Shown piece after piece: positions 52,444 through 61,933 of a stretch of 64,000 bases of DNA (positions are counted from its first letter, which is position 1; each line of letters starts with the position of its first letter). This DNA is from Rhizobium anhuiense (GTDB taxonomy: Bacteria; Pseudomonadota; Alphaproteobacteria; Rhizobiales; Rhizobiaceae). Under the pieces are notes generated by a model. It ran no database searches, was not told the origin of the DNA, and was given only the letters and a program-made list of their open reading frames with translations. The stretch lies in NCBI RefSeq assembly GCF_003985145.1, contig NZ_ML133521.1, positions 744,001 to 808,000 on the forward strand. The letters are read 5' to 3'. The position numbers and the translations under genes were made by a program.

Positions 52444-53790
52444 ATGACCACGCTTCACGCAGACACGGCGCTGACGCCGGAAGGCTGGCAGAAGAATGTA
52501 CGGCTGACGCTCGAGGCCGGGCGCATCGCGCGGGTCGAAATCGGTGCTTCTCCCGAGCCGGGCGATGAACGCCACACGCTGCTCGTTCCCGCCATGGCGA
52601 ACCTGCACAGCCATGCTTTCCAGCGGGCGATGGCCGGCCTTGCGGAAGTGCGCGGCCCGGCCAACGACAGCTTCTGGAGCTGGCGCACTGTTATGTACAA
52701 GTTTGCCCAGGCGATGACGCCCGAGCATGTCGAGGCCGTCGCGGCCAAGCTTTATGCGGAAATGCTGGAAGCCGGCTTTTCCCGCGTCGGCGAGTTCCAC
52801 TATCTCCACCATGACAGGGATGGCAGCGCTTACGCCAATATCGCCGAGCTTGCCGAACGCATCGGCGCTGCCAGCGCAGAGACCGGCATCGGCCTGACAT
52901 TGCTGCCGGTCTTCTACGCCCATTCCGGCTTTGGCGGCGCTGCGCCGATCGACGGCCAGCGGCGTTTCATCAATTCGCTCGAAAGCTTCGAAAGACTGAT
53001 GGAGGGATGCCGGGCAGTGACCGGGCGGCTCGATGGCGCCGAGCTCGGGCTGGCGCCGCACAGCCTGCGCGCCGCGACACCCGAGGAGCTCACGAGGCTC
53101 GTGCCGATGGCTGGCGACGGTCCCATACATATCCATGTCGCCGAACAGGTGAAGGAGGTCGAGGACTGCATCGCCTGGTCCGGCGCGCGGCCGGTGGAAT
53201 GGCTGCTCGATCATGCGCCCGTGGATGAACGCTGGTGCCTGATCCATGCAACGCACATGACCGAAGACGAAACGCGGCGAATGGCGAAAAGCGGCGCAAT
53301 CGCCGGCCTCTGCCCGATCACCGAAGCCAATCTCGGCGACGGCGCCTTTGCCGCGCCGCTCTTCCTCGAAGAGGGCGGGCGTTACGGCATCGGCTCGGAT
53401 TCCAACGTGCTGATCTCCGTGCCGGAGGAACTGCGCCAGCTCGAATATTCGCAGCGCCTGGCGCTTCGCGCCCGCAATGTCGTCGCAGCCCCCGGCGGTT
53501 CGACGGCGCTTTCGCTGTTCACACACGCGCTTGCCGGCGGCGGTGCCGCGCTGAAAGCGCCGGCAGGTCTCGCCAAGGGCCATCACGCCGATATCGTTTC
53601 GCTCGATATTTCAGCCGTTCCCTATCTCGCGGGTGATCAGATCCTCGACCACTGGCTGTTTGCCGGCGGCGTTTCCGTCGATTGCGTCTGGGCGCGCGGC
53701 CGCAAGCAAGTGGAAGGCGGTCGCCACCGTGAACGCGACGCTATCGACCGGCGGTTCCTGGCCGCAATGGGCGAATTGCTTGCCGCCTGA
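52444..53790 (+). CDS. hutF: Formimidoylglutamate deiminase
   Basis: Converts N-formimino-L-glutamate to N-formyl-L-glutamate and ammonia. The 448-residue amidohydrolase has metal-binding [13 protein letters not shown] near residue 58, HVAEQVKEV and [13 protein letters not shown]. The ATG at 52444 has GGGAAGG ahead. It is divergent from hutI and supplies the substrate for HutG. Confidence 0.95.
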   Translation: MTTLHADTALTPEGWQKNVRLTLEAGRIARVEIGASPEPGDERHTLLVPAMANLHSHAFQRAMAGLAEVRGPANDSFWSWRTVMYKFAQAMTPEHVEAVAAKLYAEMLEAGFSRVGEFHYLHHDRDGSAYANIAELAERIGAASAETGIGLTLLPVFYAHSGFGGAAPIDGQRRFINSLESFERLMEGCRAVTGRLDGAELGLAPHSLRAATPEELTRLVPMAGDGPIHIHVAEQVKEVEDCIAWSGARPVEWLLDHAPVDERWCLIHATHMTEDETRRMAKSGAIAGLCPITEANLGDGAFAAPLFLEEGGRYGIGSDSNVLISVPEELRQLEYSQRLALRARNVVAAPGGSTALSLFTHALAGGGAALKAPAGLAKGHHADIVSLDISAVPYLAGDQILDHWLFAGGVSVDCVWARGRKQVEGGRHRERDAIDRRFLAAMGELLAA

Positions 53791-53823
53791 AAAAGAGCTT
53801 TTCCCATCCCGATATTCGAATTA

Positions 53824-53878
53824 GAGCAATTCCAGCAAAAGTGCGTAGCGGTTTGCGTCCGGAATTGCGCTAAAACAA
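53824..53878. repeat. Rhizobial intergenic repeat with GCAATTCC/GGAATTGC arms
   Basis: Arms GCAATTCC (53826-53833) and GGAATTGC (53861-53868) flank GCAAAAGTGCGTAGCGG. This unit resembles a repeat seen many times in rhizobial genomes. It lies between hutF and the downstream GntR gene, whose promoter it may affect. Confidence 0.6.
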
Positions 53879-53909
53879 AGAGATAGCGGGAGCCAACCGG
53901 AGCGTGGTA

Positions 53910-54632
53910 ATGGACCAAAGCAGGGATCCCACCTTGCATCAGCGCATCCTGAGCGACATCGAGGGCCATATCGTCTCAGGCGAATGGCCGCCGGGGCACC
54001 GTATTCCCTTCGAGGTCGATCTCGCCACGCACTACGACTGTTCGCGCATGACGGTGAACAAGGTGCTGACCCAGCTTGCCAAGGCCGGCCTCATCGAGCG
54101 GCGCAAGAAGTCCGGCAGCTTCGTCACCCAGCCGCAGGCGCAATCGGCCGTTCTCGAAATCCACGACATCAAGGCCGAGGTGCAGTCGCTGAACCTGCCC
54201 TACTCCTATGCGGTATCGAAGAAGACGAGCCGCAAGGCCAAGGCGGACGACAGCCGCCGGCTGGAACTGCCTGTGGCGTCCTCGGTCGTCGAGGTCGTCT
54301 GCATCCACAATGCCGGCGCGCGGCCCTTTTGCCTGGAGGAGCGACTGATCAGCCTTGCGACGGTGCCGGAGGCGGCCAATGCCGATTTCCTGGCGATGGC
54401 GCCGGGTCCCTGGCTGCTCAACCAGGTGCCCTGGAGTACGGCCGAACACCGGATCCATGCCGTCTCCGCCAATGCCGAAGTGGCCGCAGCGCTCGATATA
54501 GCACGCAACACCGCCTGTCTCGTGGTCGAACGCCGCACCTGGAGCGGCGCCGGGCCGGTGACGCATGTGCGCTTCACCTATCCGGGCGATCGTCACGCGC
54601 TGGTGGCACGGTTCACGCCGGCGTCACAATAA
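53910..54632 (+). CDS. GntR family regulator with UTRA ligand domain (second hut-region regulator)
   Basis: A 240-residue GntR/HutC-type regulator: N-terminal winged helix (TVNKVLTQLAKAGLIERR at about 46-63) and a C-terminal UTRA domain that ends VTHVRFTYPGDRHALVARF. It is less similar to canonical HutC than its neighbour at 54667. ATG at 53910 has GGAG 7 bases ahead. It is 119 bases after hutF on the same strand. It may sense urocanate or a related ligand. Confidence 0.86.
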   Translation: MDQSRDPTLHQRILSDIEGHIVSGEWPPGHRIPFEVDLATHYDCSRMTVNKVLTQLAKAGLIERRKKSGSFVTQPQAQSAVLEIHDIKAEVQSLNLPYSYAVSKKTSRKAKADDSRRLELPVASSVVEVVCIHNAGARPFCLEERLISLATVPEAANADFLAMAPGPWLLNQVPWSTAEHRIHAVSANAEVAAALDIARNTACLVVERRTWSGAGPVTHVRFTYPGDRHALVARFTPASQ

Positions 54633-54633
54633 G

Positions 54634-54659
54634 GGCCATGTTCCATATACAACATGGCC
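54634..54659. terminator. Palindrome between convergent GntR genes
   Basis: GGCCATGTT (54634-54642) and AACATGGCC (54651-54659) form a perfect 9-base-pair stem around CCATATAC. It lies exactly between two convergent genes and may act as a bidirectional terminator, though no T-run follows. It also contains CCATATACAAC, shared with the operator at 55503-55513. Confidence 0.5.
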
Positions 54660-54666
54660 GCTGCTT

Positions 54667-55422
54667 TCATTCCTCGAACATCTTGCCGCTGCGCGCTTCC
54701 AGCCGGTAGCGGTGACCGGGATAGACGAGGCGGGCGGTCGATACCACCTGTTTTGCCGACCATGTGCGCCGGCGGATCGTCAGGCAGGGTTCGCTCTTCA
54801 TGATGGTCAGCAATTTGCATTCCCAGGCCTGCGGCATCGCCGCCTCGACGACATGCTCTGAACCGCTGAGTGGGGCTGCGGCCGTCAGATAGGCGTTCGG
54901 CGTCAGCGTCGAAAAATCCTGGTCGAGATATTCCGGGGCCGCCTCCGGATGAACGAAACGGTCCTCGATCTGCACCGGAACGCCGTTTTCGCTGTGGACG
55001 ATCAGCGAGTGGAAAACCGCAGCGCCAATCGGCAGTTCCAGCGCGTCGGCAACCTCGGGAGAGGCTGTTTCCTGGGCGAGAACGACGACGGAGGCTTCGT
55101 GGACATGACCGCGTTCGGCGATTTCCTCGGCGATGTTGCGGACCTCGAACAGCGCCGAATAACCCTTGCGCTCGGCGACGAAGGAGCCGACGCCCTGGAT
55201 GCGGACGAGTTCGCCCTCGTTGGCAAGTTCGCGCAGCGCCCGGTTGGCGGTCATTTTGCTGACGCCCAGCTCGACGACCAGCTCGTTTTCCGACGGCACG
55301 CGGTATTTCGGCGGCCACTCGCCGCTGTGGATGCGGTCGAGGATCACCTGCTTGACGCCGGCATAGAGCGGCGTGCTGTCATTTTCCGCCAGTTCGCGCT
55401 TCATCTCGCCGGAACGCTTCAT
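54667..55422 (-). CDS. hutC: Histidine utilisation repressor
   Basis: A 251-residue GntR/UTRA repressor. It closely fits the HutC pattern: PLYAGVKQVILDRIHSGEW, the helix-turn-helix SENELVVELGVSKMTANRAL, then the effector part with YSALFEVRNIAEEIAERGH, DRFVHPEAAPEYLDQDF and WSAKQVVSTARLVYPGHRYRL. HutC is released from DNA by urocanate. Start ATG at 55422 after AAGGAA. It is divergent from the transporter operon and probably controls it and the hut genes. Confidence 0.92.
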   Translation of the reverse strand: MKRSGEMKRELAENDSTPLYAGVKQVILDRIHSGEWPPKYRVPSENELVVELGVSKMTANRALRELANEGELVRIQGVGSFVAERKGYSALFEVRNIAEEIAERGHVHEASVVVLAQETASPEVADALELPIGAAVFHSLIVHSENGVPVQIEDRFVHPEAAPEYLDQDFSTLTPNAYLTAAAPLSGSEHVVEAAMPQAWECKLLTIMKSEPCLTIRRRTWSAKQVVSTARLVYPGHRYRLEARSGKMFEE

Positions 55423-55494
55423 TGCCTATTCCTTTTGCACGAAGGGAATTCGCCGCATAAAGCGACTTTCCTCTTGCATATCACAAAATATCTC

Positions 55495-55513
55495 ATATGG
55501 TACCATATACAAC
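55495..55513. promoter_or_regulatory. Candidate HutC operator upstream of the transporter operon
   Basis: ATATGGTACCATAT (55495-55508) is a perfect 14-base palindrome continued by ACAAC. It lies 73 bases from hutC and 106 bases from the binding-protein gene. The 11-mer CCATATACAAC is repeated at 54643-54653. Confidence 0.6.
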
Positions 55514-55618
55514 CTCCCAATCGGTCCTTAAAACAGAAATAGGACGGGAAAGGGCAAGCCGGCGCAGATCGGCCGTGGTGCCGCAAGGTCTGTTTCAACT
55601 CCAGAGGAGAATTCACAA

Positions 55619-56461
55619 ATGAAATTTAGCGCAATCCTGTTTTGCGGCGTGGCGGCTTTTTCCGCTTTTGCCGTGCCTGCCTTTTCCAAGGACTGGACGA
55701 AGGCGACCATCACGCTCGAAGGTGCCTATGCGCCCTGGAACCTCACCAATGCCGACGGCACGCTCGGCGGTTTCGAGCCCGAACTCGCCAAGGTGCTGTG
55801 CGAGCGCGCCAAGATTGAGTGCACGCTGGTTGCTTCAGACTGGGACGGCATGATCCCGGCGCTCAATGCCGGCAAGTTCGACGTCATCATGGATGCGCTG
55901 TCGATCACCGAAGAGCGCAAGCAGGTGATCGATTTCACCATTCCCTATGCCGCCACCCCTGCCGCCTTCGCAACCGCCAAGGACAGCCCGCTGGCAAAGG
56001 CCGCCGGCACCGGCGCCACGATCAAGATGACGCCCGGCCAGACCGGCGTGAAGGAGATCGACGCGCTGAAGGCCGCCTTCAAGGGCAAGACGATCGGCAT
56101 CCAGGCGGCGACCGTCTACGCCAAGTTCGTCTATGACAATTTCGGCGATATTGCCGAAATCCGCGAATACAAGACCGGCGCCGACCGCGACCTCGACCTG
56201 CAGAACGGCCGCATCGACCTCGGCTTCGACGATGCCGTCTATTTCGCCAACGCGTTCAAGACCGCCAACGACACGCTCGCCTTCACCGGCCCCGAGATCG
56301 TCGGCTCGATCTGGGGCGAGGGCGAAGGCCTCGGCATCCGCAAGGCCGATACGGACCTGCGCGACAAGTTCAACGAAGCGATCAAGTCGACTCTTGCCGA
56401 CGGTACGGTCAAGAACCTGTCGATGAAGTGGTTCCAGGTCGACGTCAGCCCGCAGGAATAA
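55619..56461 (+). CDS. ABC transporter substrate-binding protein, polar amino acid (family 3)
   Basis: A 280-residue periplasmic binding protein with a clear signal peptide (cut after about residue 23, AFS|KDW). It shows the family 3 core: EGAYAPWNLTNADGTLGGFE, WDGMIPALNAGKFDVIMDALSITEERK and the GADRDLDLQNGRIDLGFDD segment. AGAGGAG is 11 bases upstream of the ATG. By context (hut genes and HutC) it probably binds histidine or urocanate; that is inference. Confidence 0.9.
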   Translation: MKFSAILFCGVAAFSAFAVPAFSKDWTKATITLEGAYAPWNLTNADGTLGGFEPELAKVLCERAKIECTLVASDWDGMIPALNAGKFDVIMDALSITEERKQVIDFTIPYAATPAAFATAKDSPLAKAAGTGATIKMTPGQTGVKEIDALKAAFKGKTIGIQAATVYAKFVYDNFGDIAEIREYKTGADRDLDLQNGRIDLGFDDAVYFANAFKTANDTLAFTGPEIVGSIWGEGEGLGIRKADTDLRDKFNEAIKSTLADGTVKNLSMKWFQVDVSPQE

Positions 56462-56566
56462 GCGTTTCGGCCTTTTGGCCGCAAACATCTGTCTCCGGCT
56501 TTATCGCCGGAGACAGCATGTTATTGTCAATCCGCAAAACACTGCCACGGACGGGGAACGGACGAT

Positions 56567-57292
56567 ATGGCAAGCTTGGAACTGCTCGGCTTCGGCTCGA
56601 CCGGATGGGGCGCGCTGCTCATTGCCGCCGCCTTGATGACGCTGGCTGTGACGGCGACGGCGCTGGCGATTGGCGCCGTGCTCGGCGCCACCGTCGCGGC
56701 GGCAAAACTCTCCGGCAATCTTGTTCTCGTCACGCTCGGCAACGTCTATACGACCGTATTTCGCGGCGTTCCCGAACTGCTGATCATCTATCTCATCTAT
56801 TTCGGCGGCTCCTCGGCCGTCACCTCAATCGGCCAGGCGATGGGTTACGAGGGCTTCCTCGGTCTGCCTTCATTCATCGCCGGCGCGCTTGCCGTCGGCA
56901 TCATTTCCGGCTCCTACCAGGCGGAGGTATTCCGCGGCGCCTTCCTCGCCATCTCCAAGGGCGAACTCGAAGCGGCCTCGGCGATCGGCATGCATCGCGG
57001 CCTGCGCTTTCGGCGCATCATCATGCCGCAGGTGCTTCGCCTGGCCATTCCCGGCCTCGGCAATGTCTGGCAGCTCAGTCTCAAGGATTCGGCGCTGGTC
57101 TCCGTCACCGGCCTTGCCGAATTGATGCGCACCAGCCAAGTGGCGGCGGGCTCGACCCGGCAATATTTCCTGTTCTTCATCGCCGGCGGCTGCCTCTACC
57201 TGATCCTGACCAGCCTTTCGGACCGCATCTTCAACGGGGCGGAGCGCCGCGCCAACCGCAGCATGCCGGCATCCGCCATGGGCCAGGCGTAA
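56567..57292 (+). CDS. ABC transporter permease, polar amino acid (HisQ-like)
   Basis: A 241-residue permease with about five helices. The EAA loop appears as EVFRGAFLAISKGELEAASAIGM. It overlaps nothing but is followed 7 bases later by the second permease, after AAGGAGG. It pairs with the HisM-like protein. Confidence 0.92.
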   Translation: MASLELLGFGSTGWGALLIAAALMTLAVTATALAIGAVLGATVAAAKLSGNLVLVTLGNVYTTVFRGVPELLIIYLIYFGGSSAVTSIGQAMGYEGFLGLPSFIAGALAVGIISGSYQAEVFRGAFLAISKGELEAASAIGMHRGLRFRRIIMPQVLRLAIPGLGNVWQLSLKDSALVSVTGLAELMRTSQVAAGSTRQYFLFFIAGGCLYLILTSLSDRIFNGAERRANRSMPASAMGQA

Positions 57293-57299
57293 GGAGGGA

Positions 57300-58007
57300 A
57301 TGATGGATTTCACCTTCATCGCCTCGACCATGGTCACCCTGCTCAAGGCCGTACCGACAACGCTCATCCTGTTTTCCCTGTCGATCCTCTGCGGCGGCCT
57401 GCTGGCGCTCGTCATCGTCTGGATGCGGGTCAGCGGCAATCCGGTGCTTTCGGGCTTCGCCAAGGGCTACATCTTCGTCTTCCGTGGCTCGCCGCTCCTG
57501 ATCCAGATGTTCCTGGTGTTCTACGGCCTCGGCCAGTTCGGCGTCATCCGTTACTCCTTCCTCTGGCCGTTCCTGCGTGAGCCGATGGTCTGCGCCGTGC
57601 TGTCGCTGGCGCTCTGCACGGCCGGCTACACGGCCGAGATCTTCCGCGGCGGCATCCGTGCCGTCTCGCCGAAGGAGATAGAGGCGGCGCGCTCGATCGG
57701 CATGTCCGGCTTCCTGCTGGTGCGCCGCATCCTGGCGCCGATTGCCTTCCGCCATGCGCTGCCGGCCTATTCCACCGAGATCGTGCTGATGATGAAGTCG
57801 ACGGCGCTCGCAAGCCTCGTCACCGTCTGGGAGGTCACCGGTGTTGCCCAGCGGCTGATCTCGCAGACCTACCGCACGATGGAAGTCTTCCTCTGCGCGG
57901 CGATCATCTATCTCGTCCTGAACTTCATCATCCTGCAGGGCATGGCCTTGCTCGAATATTCGCTGTCCCGACATCGCCGCGCCATTCCGCAGGCGCTGAA
58001 GGCGTAA
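57300..58007 (+). CDS. ABC transporter permease, polar amino acid (HisM-like)
   Basis: A 235-residue permease with the EAA loop [23 protein letters not shown]. An ATG at 57300 follows AAGGAGG closely, and a second ATG at 57303 is equally possible. It partners the HisQ-like permease and the ATPase encoded 23 bases downstream. Confidence 0.92.
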   Translation: MMDFTFIASTMVTLLKAVPTTLILFSLSILCGGLLALVIVWMRVSGNPVLSGFAKGYIFVFRGSPLLIQMFLVFYGLGQFGVIRYSFLWPFLREPMVCAVLSLALCTAGYTAEIFRGGIRAVSPKEIEAARSIGMSGFLLVRRILAPIAFRHALPAYSTEIVLMMKSTALASLVTVWEVTGVAQRLISQTYRTMEVFLCAAIIYLVLNFIILQGMALLEYSLSRHRRAIPQALKA

Positions 58008-58030
58008 GCGGCCTAACCATTGGAGCACTC

Positions 58031-58807
58031 ATGCCAGGCGTCACCCGACTTTCGGTCCGCAATATCCGCAAGAGCTTCGGTACGCACGAGGTCCTGCGCG
58101 GCATTTCGCTCGATGCCGAAGACGGCGATGTGATTTCGCTGCTCGGCGCCTCCGGCTCCGGAAAATCGACCTTCCTGCGCTGCATCAACCTGCTCGAAAC
58201 CGCAACCGACGGCGAGATCTGGGTGGACGGCGAGCATATTCAAATGGTTCACAAGAACGGGAAGAGCAAGCCCGCCAGCCAGAAGCAGGTGGACCATATC
58301 CGCTCCGAACTCGGCATGGTGTTCCAGTCCTTCAATCTCTGGTCCCACATGACGATCCTGCAGAATGTCATCGAGGGGCCGATCCATGTGTTGAAGCGTC
58401 CGCGGGCCGATTGCATCGCCGAGGCCGAAGCGCTGCTTGAAAAGGTCGGAATCGCCGACAAGCGCCATGCCTATCCCGCCCATCTCTCCGGTGGCCAGCA
58501 GCAGCGCGCCGCCATCGCCCGGGCGCTGGCGATGAAACCGAAGGTCATGCTCTTCGACGAGCCGACCTCGGCGCTGGACCCCGAGCTTGTCGGCGAGGTG
58601 CTGCGGGTCATGCGTGCGCTGGCCGAGGAGGGCATGACCATGCTCGTCGTCACCCATGAGATGAGCTTTGCCCGCAACGTCTCGAACCGCGTCGTCTTCA
58701 TGCGCGAAGGGCTGATCGAAAGCAGCGGCAAGCCGGACGAGATGTTCACCGGCGGCGCCACACCCGCCTTCCGCCAGTTCATCGGCCATTTCGGAAGCGG
58801 TCAATGA
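58031..58807 (+). CDS. ABC transporter ATPase, polar amino acid (HisP-like)
   Basis: A 258-residue ATPase with intact motifs: Walker [10 protein letters not shown], signature [15 protein letters not shown], Walker [12 protein letters not shown] and the H-loop in VVTHEMSFA. Its last 4 bases overlap the start of the HutH-like gene, showing translational coupling. It energises the permease pair. Confidence 0.95.
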   Translation: MPGVTRLSVRNIRKSFGTHEVLRGISLDAEDGDVISLLGASGSGKSTFLRCINLLETATDGEIWVDGEHIQMVHKNGKSKPASQKQVDHIRSELGMVFQSFNLWSHMTILQNVIEGPIHVLKRPRADCIAEAEALLEKVGIADKRHAYPAHLSGGQQQRAAIARALAMKPKVMLFDEPTSALDPELVGEVLRVMRALAEEGMTMLVVTHEMSFARNVSNRVVFMREGLIESSGKPDEMFTGGATPAFRQFIGHFGSGQ

Positions 58808-60297
58808 CGATCACCATCGATGCATTGCTGACCTGGCGCGATGTCGCGCGCGTCGGGGCAGGGGAGGCGCTGTCGCTGTCGCCCGGCGCCTGGGCGCGGG
58901 TCGAGCAGGCAAGCCGCATCGTCGCGCGCATCGTCGAGACGGGCGTGCGCGCCTATGGCGTCAACACCGGCGTCGGGGCGCTCGCCGATACGGTGGTCGA
59001 TCGTGCCTCGCAGAGCCTGCTGTCGCGCAGCATCGTGCTCAGCCATGCCTGCGGCGTCGGGCCATTGCTTGATGCCCGCGAGGTGCGCGCCATCATCGCA
59101 GCGCAGATTGCCAATTTTGCCCATGGCCATTCCGGCGTGCGGCGCGAGATCGTCGCGCATCTCACGGCCATGCTGGAACATGATTGCATTCCCGACGTGC
59201 CATCCAAGGGTTCTGCCGGTTACCTCGTCCACAACGCCCACACCGCGCTGGTCCTGATTGGCGAAGGCAGCGCTCAGTTGGCCGGCCGGCGCCTGAGCGG
59301 CCGCGAGGCGCTTGCCGCGATCGGCCTCGAACCATTGGTGCTCGGCGCCAAGGAGGGCTTGAGCCTGGTCAACGGCACGGCCTGTGCCACTGGCCTGACG
59401 GCCGTTGCGCTTTCCCGCGCCGAACGGCTGCTCGACTGGGCCGATGCGATCGCGGCGCTGACGCTGGAAGCGGCAGGCTGCCAGATCGCCGCCTTCGACG
59501 CAGCGGTGCTGGCGTTGCGCCCATCGGCCGGCATAGAGAAGGTGGGAGCGACGCTGCGTGCGCGACTTCAGGGCAGCGGCCTTGTCGCCGCCGCCTTCGG
59601 CCGGCGCACGCAGGATGCGCTCAGCCTTCGTTCGGTGCCGCATGCCCATGGCGCTGCCCGCGATGTCTTCGACAATTCCGCCCGCGTCGTCGATCAGGAG
59701 CTTGCTTCGGTGACCGACAATCCGGCTGTCTCAGGCACGCCGGAACAACCGATCGTCTCTTCCGAGGCGCATGCTGTTGCCCCGGCGCTCGGGCAGGCGG
59801 CCGATAGCCTGGCCATTGCGCTCGCACAGATCGGCGCGATCAGCGAACGGCGCATGGACCGGCTCGTCAATCCGCTGGTGAGTGGTCTGCCGCCCTTTTT
59901 GGCGAGCGATGCCGGCAGCCATTCCGGCTTCATGATCGCCCAATATACCGCTGCCGCACTCAGCAACGAGAACCGCCGCCTTGCCGCACCCGCGGCCATG
60001 GACGGTGGGCTGACTTCCGGCCTGCAGGAGGACTTCCTGGCGCATCCCACAGCTGCCGTCGGCAAGTTGCTCGCCGTCATCGACAATGCCGAATATATCC
60101 TGGCGATCGAGCTGATGGCGGCGGCCCAGGCACATGATTTCCTGGCGGCAAAGGCGCCGCGGGCGGCCGGCACGGGCCTTGTCTACCAGGTCGTGCGCCA
60201 GCATGTTTCCCATTATGGCGACGAGCGGCCGCTCAACGGCGATATCGAGACTGTGCGCAGCCTGATCCGCGAGACCGCGCCGCCGCCGCTCGGCTGA
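58804..60297 (+). CDS. HutH-like (HAL/PAL superfamily) protein lacking the MIO tripeptide
   Basis: A 497-residue histidine ammonia-lyase homologue. Where HutH has [14 protein letters not shown] it reads [11 protein letters not shown] (residues 136-146, three residues fewer), so the Ala-Ser-Gly that cyclises to MIO is absent. It also has Leu273 (QDALSLR) where HAL has catalytic Tyr280. Other active-site residues remain: Tyr51, His81, Asn190, Gln270, Arg276 and the QED Glu. The frame is intact, with a 4-base overlap with the ATPase, so it is expressed with the transporter. It may bind histidine or an analogue without ammonia-lyase chemistry; function is unknown. The usual hutH symbol is not applied. 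Confidence 0.88.
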   Translation: MTITIDALLTWRDVARVGAGEALSLSPGAWARVEQASRIVARIVETGVRAYGVNTGVGALADTVVDRASQSLLSRSIVLSHACGVGPLLDAREVRAIIAAQIANFAHGHSGVRREIVAHLTAMLEHDCIPDVPSKGSAGYLVHNAHTALVLIGEGSAQLAGRRLSGREALAAIGLEPLVLGAKEGLSLVNGTACATGLTAVALSRAERLLDWADAIAALTLEAAGCQIAAFDAAVLALRPSAGIEKVGATLRARLQGSGLVAAAFGRRTQDALSLRSVPHAHGAARDVFDNSARVVDQELASVTDNPAVSGTPEQPIVSSEAHAVAPALGQAADSLAIALAQIGAISERRMDRLVNPLVSGLPPFLASDAGSHSGFMIAQYTAAALSNENRRLAAPAAMDGGLTSGLQEDFLAHPTAAVGKLLAVIDNAEYILAIELMAAAQAHDFLAAKAPRAAGTGLVYQVVRQHVSHYGDERPLNGDIETVRSLIRETAPPPLG

Positions 60298-60302
60298 TCT
60301 CG

Positions 60303-60845
60303 TCAGAACGGCTTGCTGGTTTCGGAATCCTGCTTGGGCTTTCCGCCGGCCTCGAGACGTTTGAGGCATTGGAGATAGGTCGGGTAGAGCTGGTCCACCC
60401 GCGACAGCGGCAGCGTCCAGTCGCCTTCGTCGCCGGCAAAGGTCAACTGCACGTCAGGGGTTCCGGCGAAGGAATTCTTGATGATCTTCTTCAGTCCGCC
60501 GCTTCCTTTGCTGGCCGGAGGCCAGAGGCGAAGCGTGGTTTTGTCGAAGAATTCGGCGGCGACGACTTTCGTCAAATTGCGATCGGTCAGCGTCACTTCG
60601 GTCTTGGTGTCGGCTGGAATGTCCCAGGTGCTCTTTGCCACCAGCCAGAAGGTCTCGCTGGCGCTCTGGCGGAATTCCATGGTCTTGCCGAGCTCACTAT
60701 CCCACCGCAGGCGACAATAGGGCGGGCTCTCGCTTGCAAAACCCACCGACCATTGTCTTGCGCCGCCCATCCACTCGGTCTCGCCCAAGGCCGAAACCGG
60801 CTGCAGGGCGGCGGCCATCAGGACCGTCGCAGTGAGAATTTTCAT
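60303..60845 (-). CDS. Secreted hypothetical protein
   Basis: A 180-residue protein with a signal peptide (KILTATVLMAAALQPVSALG, cleaved near 22). The mature part is unremarkable, with WMGGARQWSVGF early and a C-terminal basic end. Start ATG at 60845 after GGAGATGG. It converges with the HutH-like gene with only 5 bases between. No family recognised; it might be an outer-membrane or periplasmic protein. Confidence 0.72.
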   Translation of the reverse strand: MKILTATVLMAAALQPVSALGETEWMGGARQWSVGFASESPPYCRLRWDSELGKTMEFRQSASETFWLVAKSTWDIPADTKTEVTLTDRNLTKVVAAEFFDKTTLRLWPPASKGSGGLKKIIKNSFAGTPDVQLTFAGDEGDWTLPLSRVDQLYPTYLQCLKRLEAGGKPKQDSETSKPF

Positions 60846-61027
60846 TGCCGAACCATCTCCAACGCAATCAACTCCAGCGATAGCAAAAGAAGGTTGAGCT
60901 TTTGCTACCAAGTGCCGGAGATCCGGCGGCGGCGGTCCGCGGGAACGTCTTTGAATGCCGCGAGGACTTGAATCCTGGGTTTGCATTGCCAATCTGGCGG
61001 GGGACGACAACATGTGAACGGAGTTTG

Positions 61028-61774
61028 ATGACAGGCATGTCCGAGGTTCAACGACGCGGATTTTTGGCACGGCTTACCGCCTATGAGCCGCTGACGCTCA
61101 TTATGCTGGCATCCGTTGCAGGTGGGCTGTTTGTGCTCCAGCGATTGACGAGCGAAGTCCTGGAGGGCGAGACATTCCGCTTCGACGAAGCGATCCTGCT
61201 GGCGTTGCGGCGACCGGGCGAACTTGCGGTGCCGATCGGGCCCGCCTGGCTGACACATGCCGTCGACGATATCACCAGCCTTGGCGGCGTCACCGTTCTC
61301 TCGCTGCTGACGGTTCTCATCACCGTCTATCTCGTGCTCGACCGGCGCTGGCCGATCGCGATCTTCGTCTTTTCCTCGGTGCTGACTGGCTGGCTGGCGA
61401 GCACGACGCTGAAGATCCTTGTTGCCCGGCCACGTCCCGACATCGTGCCGCATCTCGTCGAAGTGAGCGATCTCAGCTTTCCCTCCGGACATGCGATGGT
61501 CTCAGCGGTGACCTATCTGACGCTCGGGGCGCTGCTGGCGCGGACACAGCGTTACCGGTCGACGCGGATCTTCGTCATGGGCGCCGGCGTCTTCCTCGCC
61601 GTCATTGTCGGTTTGAGCCGCATCTATCTCGGCGTTCATTACCCCACGGACGTCTTCGCCGGATGGTGCGCCGGCGCGCTCTGGGCGCTCGGCTGCTGGC
61701 TGATCTCGAAACGCTTCGTTCCAAGCCGCGCTCCGGACGATGGCGCCGAGGCTGAAAACGGTGATAGCAGATAG
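61028..61774 (+). CDS. PAP2 family membrane phosphatase
   Basis: A 248-residue integral membrane phosphatase. All three PAP2 motifs are present: KILVARPRP, PSGHAM and SRIYLGVHYPTD. It has six hydrophobic segments. ATG at 61028 has CGGAG upstream; a second ATG at 61037 is possible. Substrates in this family are lipid phosphates such as phosphatidate or undecaprenyl pyrophosphate. Confidence 0.92.
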   Translation: MTGMSEVQRRGFLARLTAYEPLTLIMLASVAGGLFVLQRLTSEVLEGETFRFDEAILLALRRPGELAVPIGPAWLTHAVDDITSLGGVTVLSLLTVLITVYLVLDRRWPIAIFVFSSVLTGWLASTTLKILVARPRPDIVPHLVEVSDLSFPSGHAMVSAVTYLTLGALLARTQRYRSTRIFVMGAGVFLAVIVGLSRIYLGVHYPTDVFAGWCAGALWALGCWLISKRFVPSRAPDDGAEAENGDSR

Positions 61775-61933
61775 CTCTCCTGTCCCGTCCATGGCGCAGG
61801 CGGCGGAGAGATAGGGATCGCCCTTCATGCACAATCTTTGGCAGCGCATGCCTTTTCCCTTTCTCGCAGCTGTTGCACAGTGCTGCCGGCATCAACAAGG
61901 CTTTGATCTCCGCCGGCATAACGGACAGAACCC

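Noticed and set aside
58804..60297. Labelling the second HutH as a functional histidine ammonia-lyase
   Set aside because: The MIO tripeptide and one catalytic Tyr are missing, so the enzyme name would be misleading.
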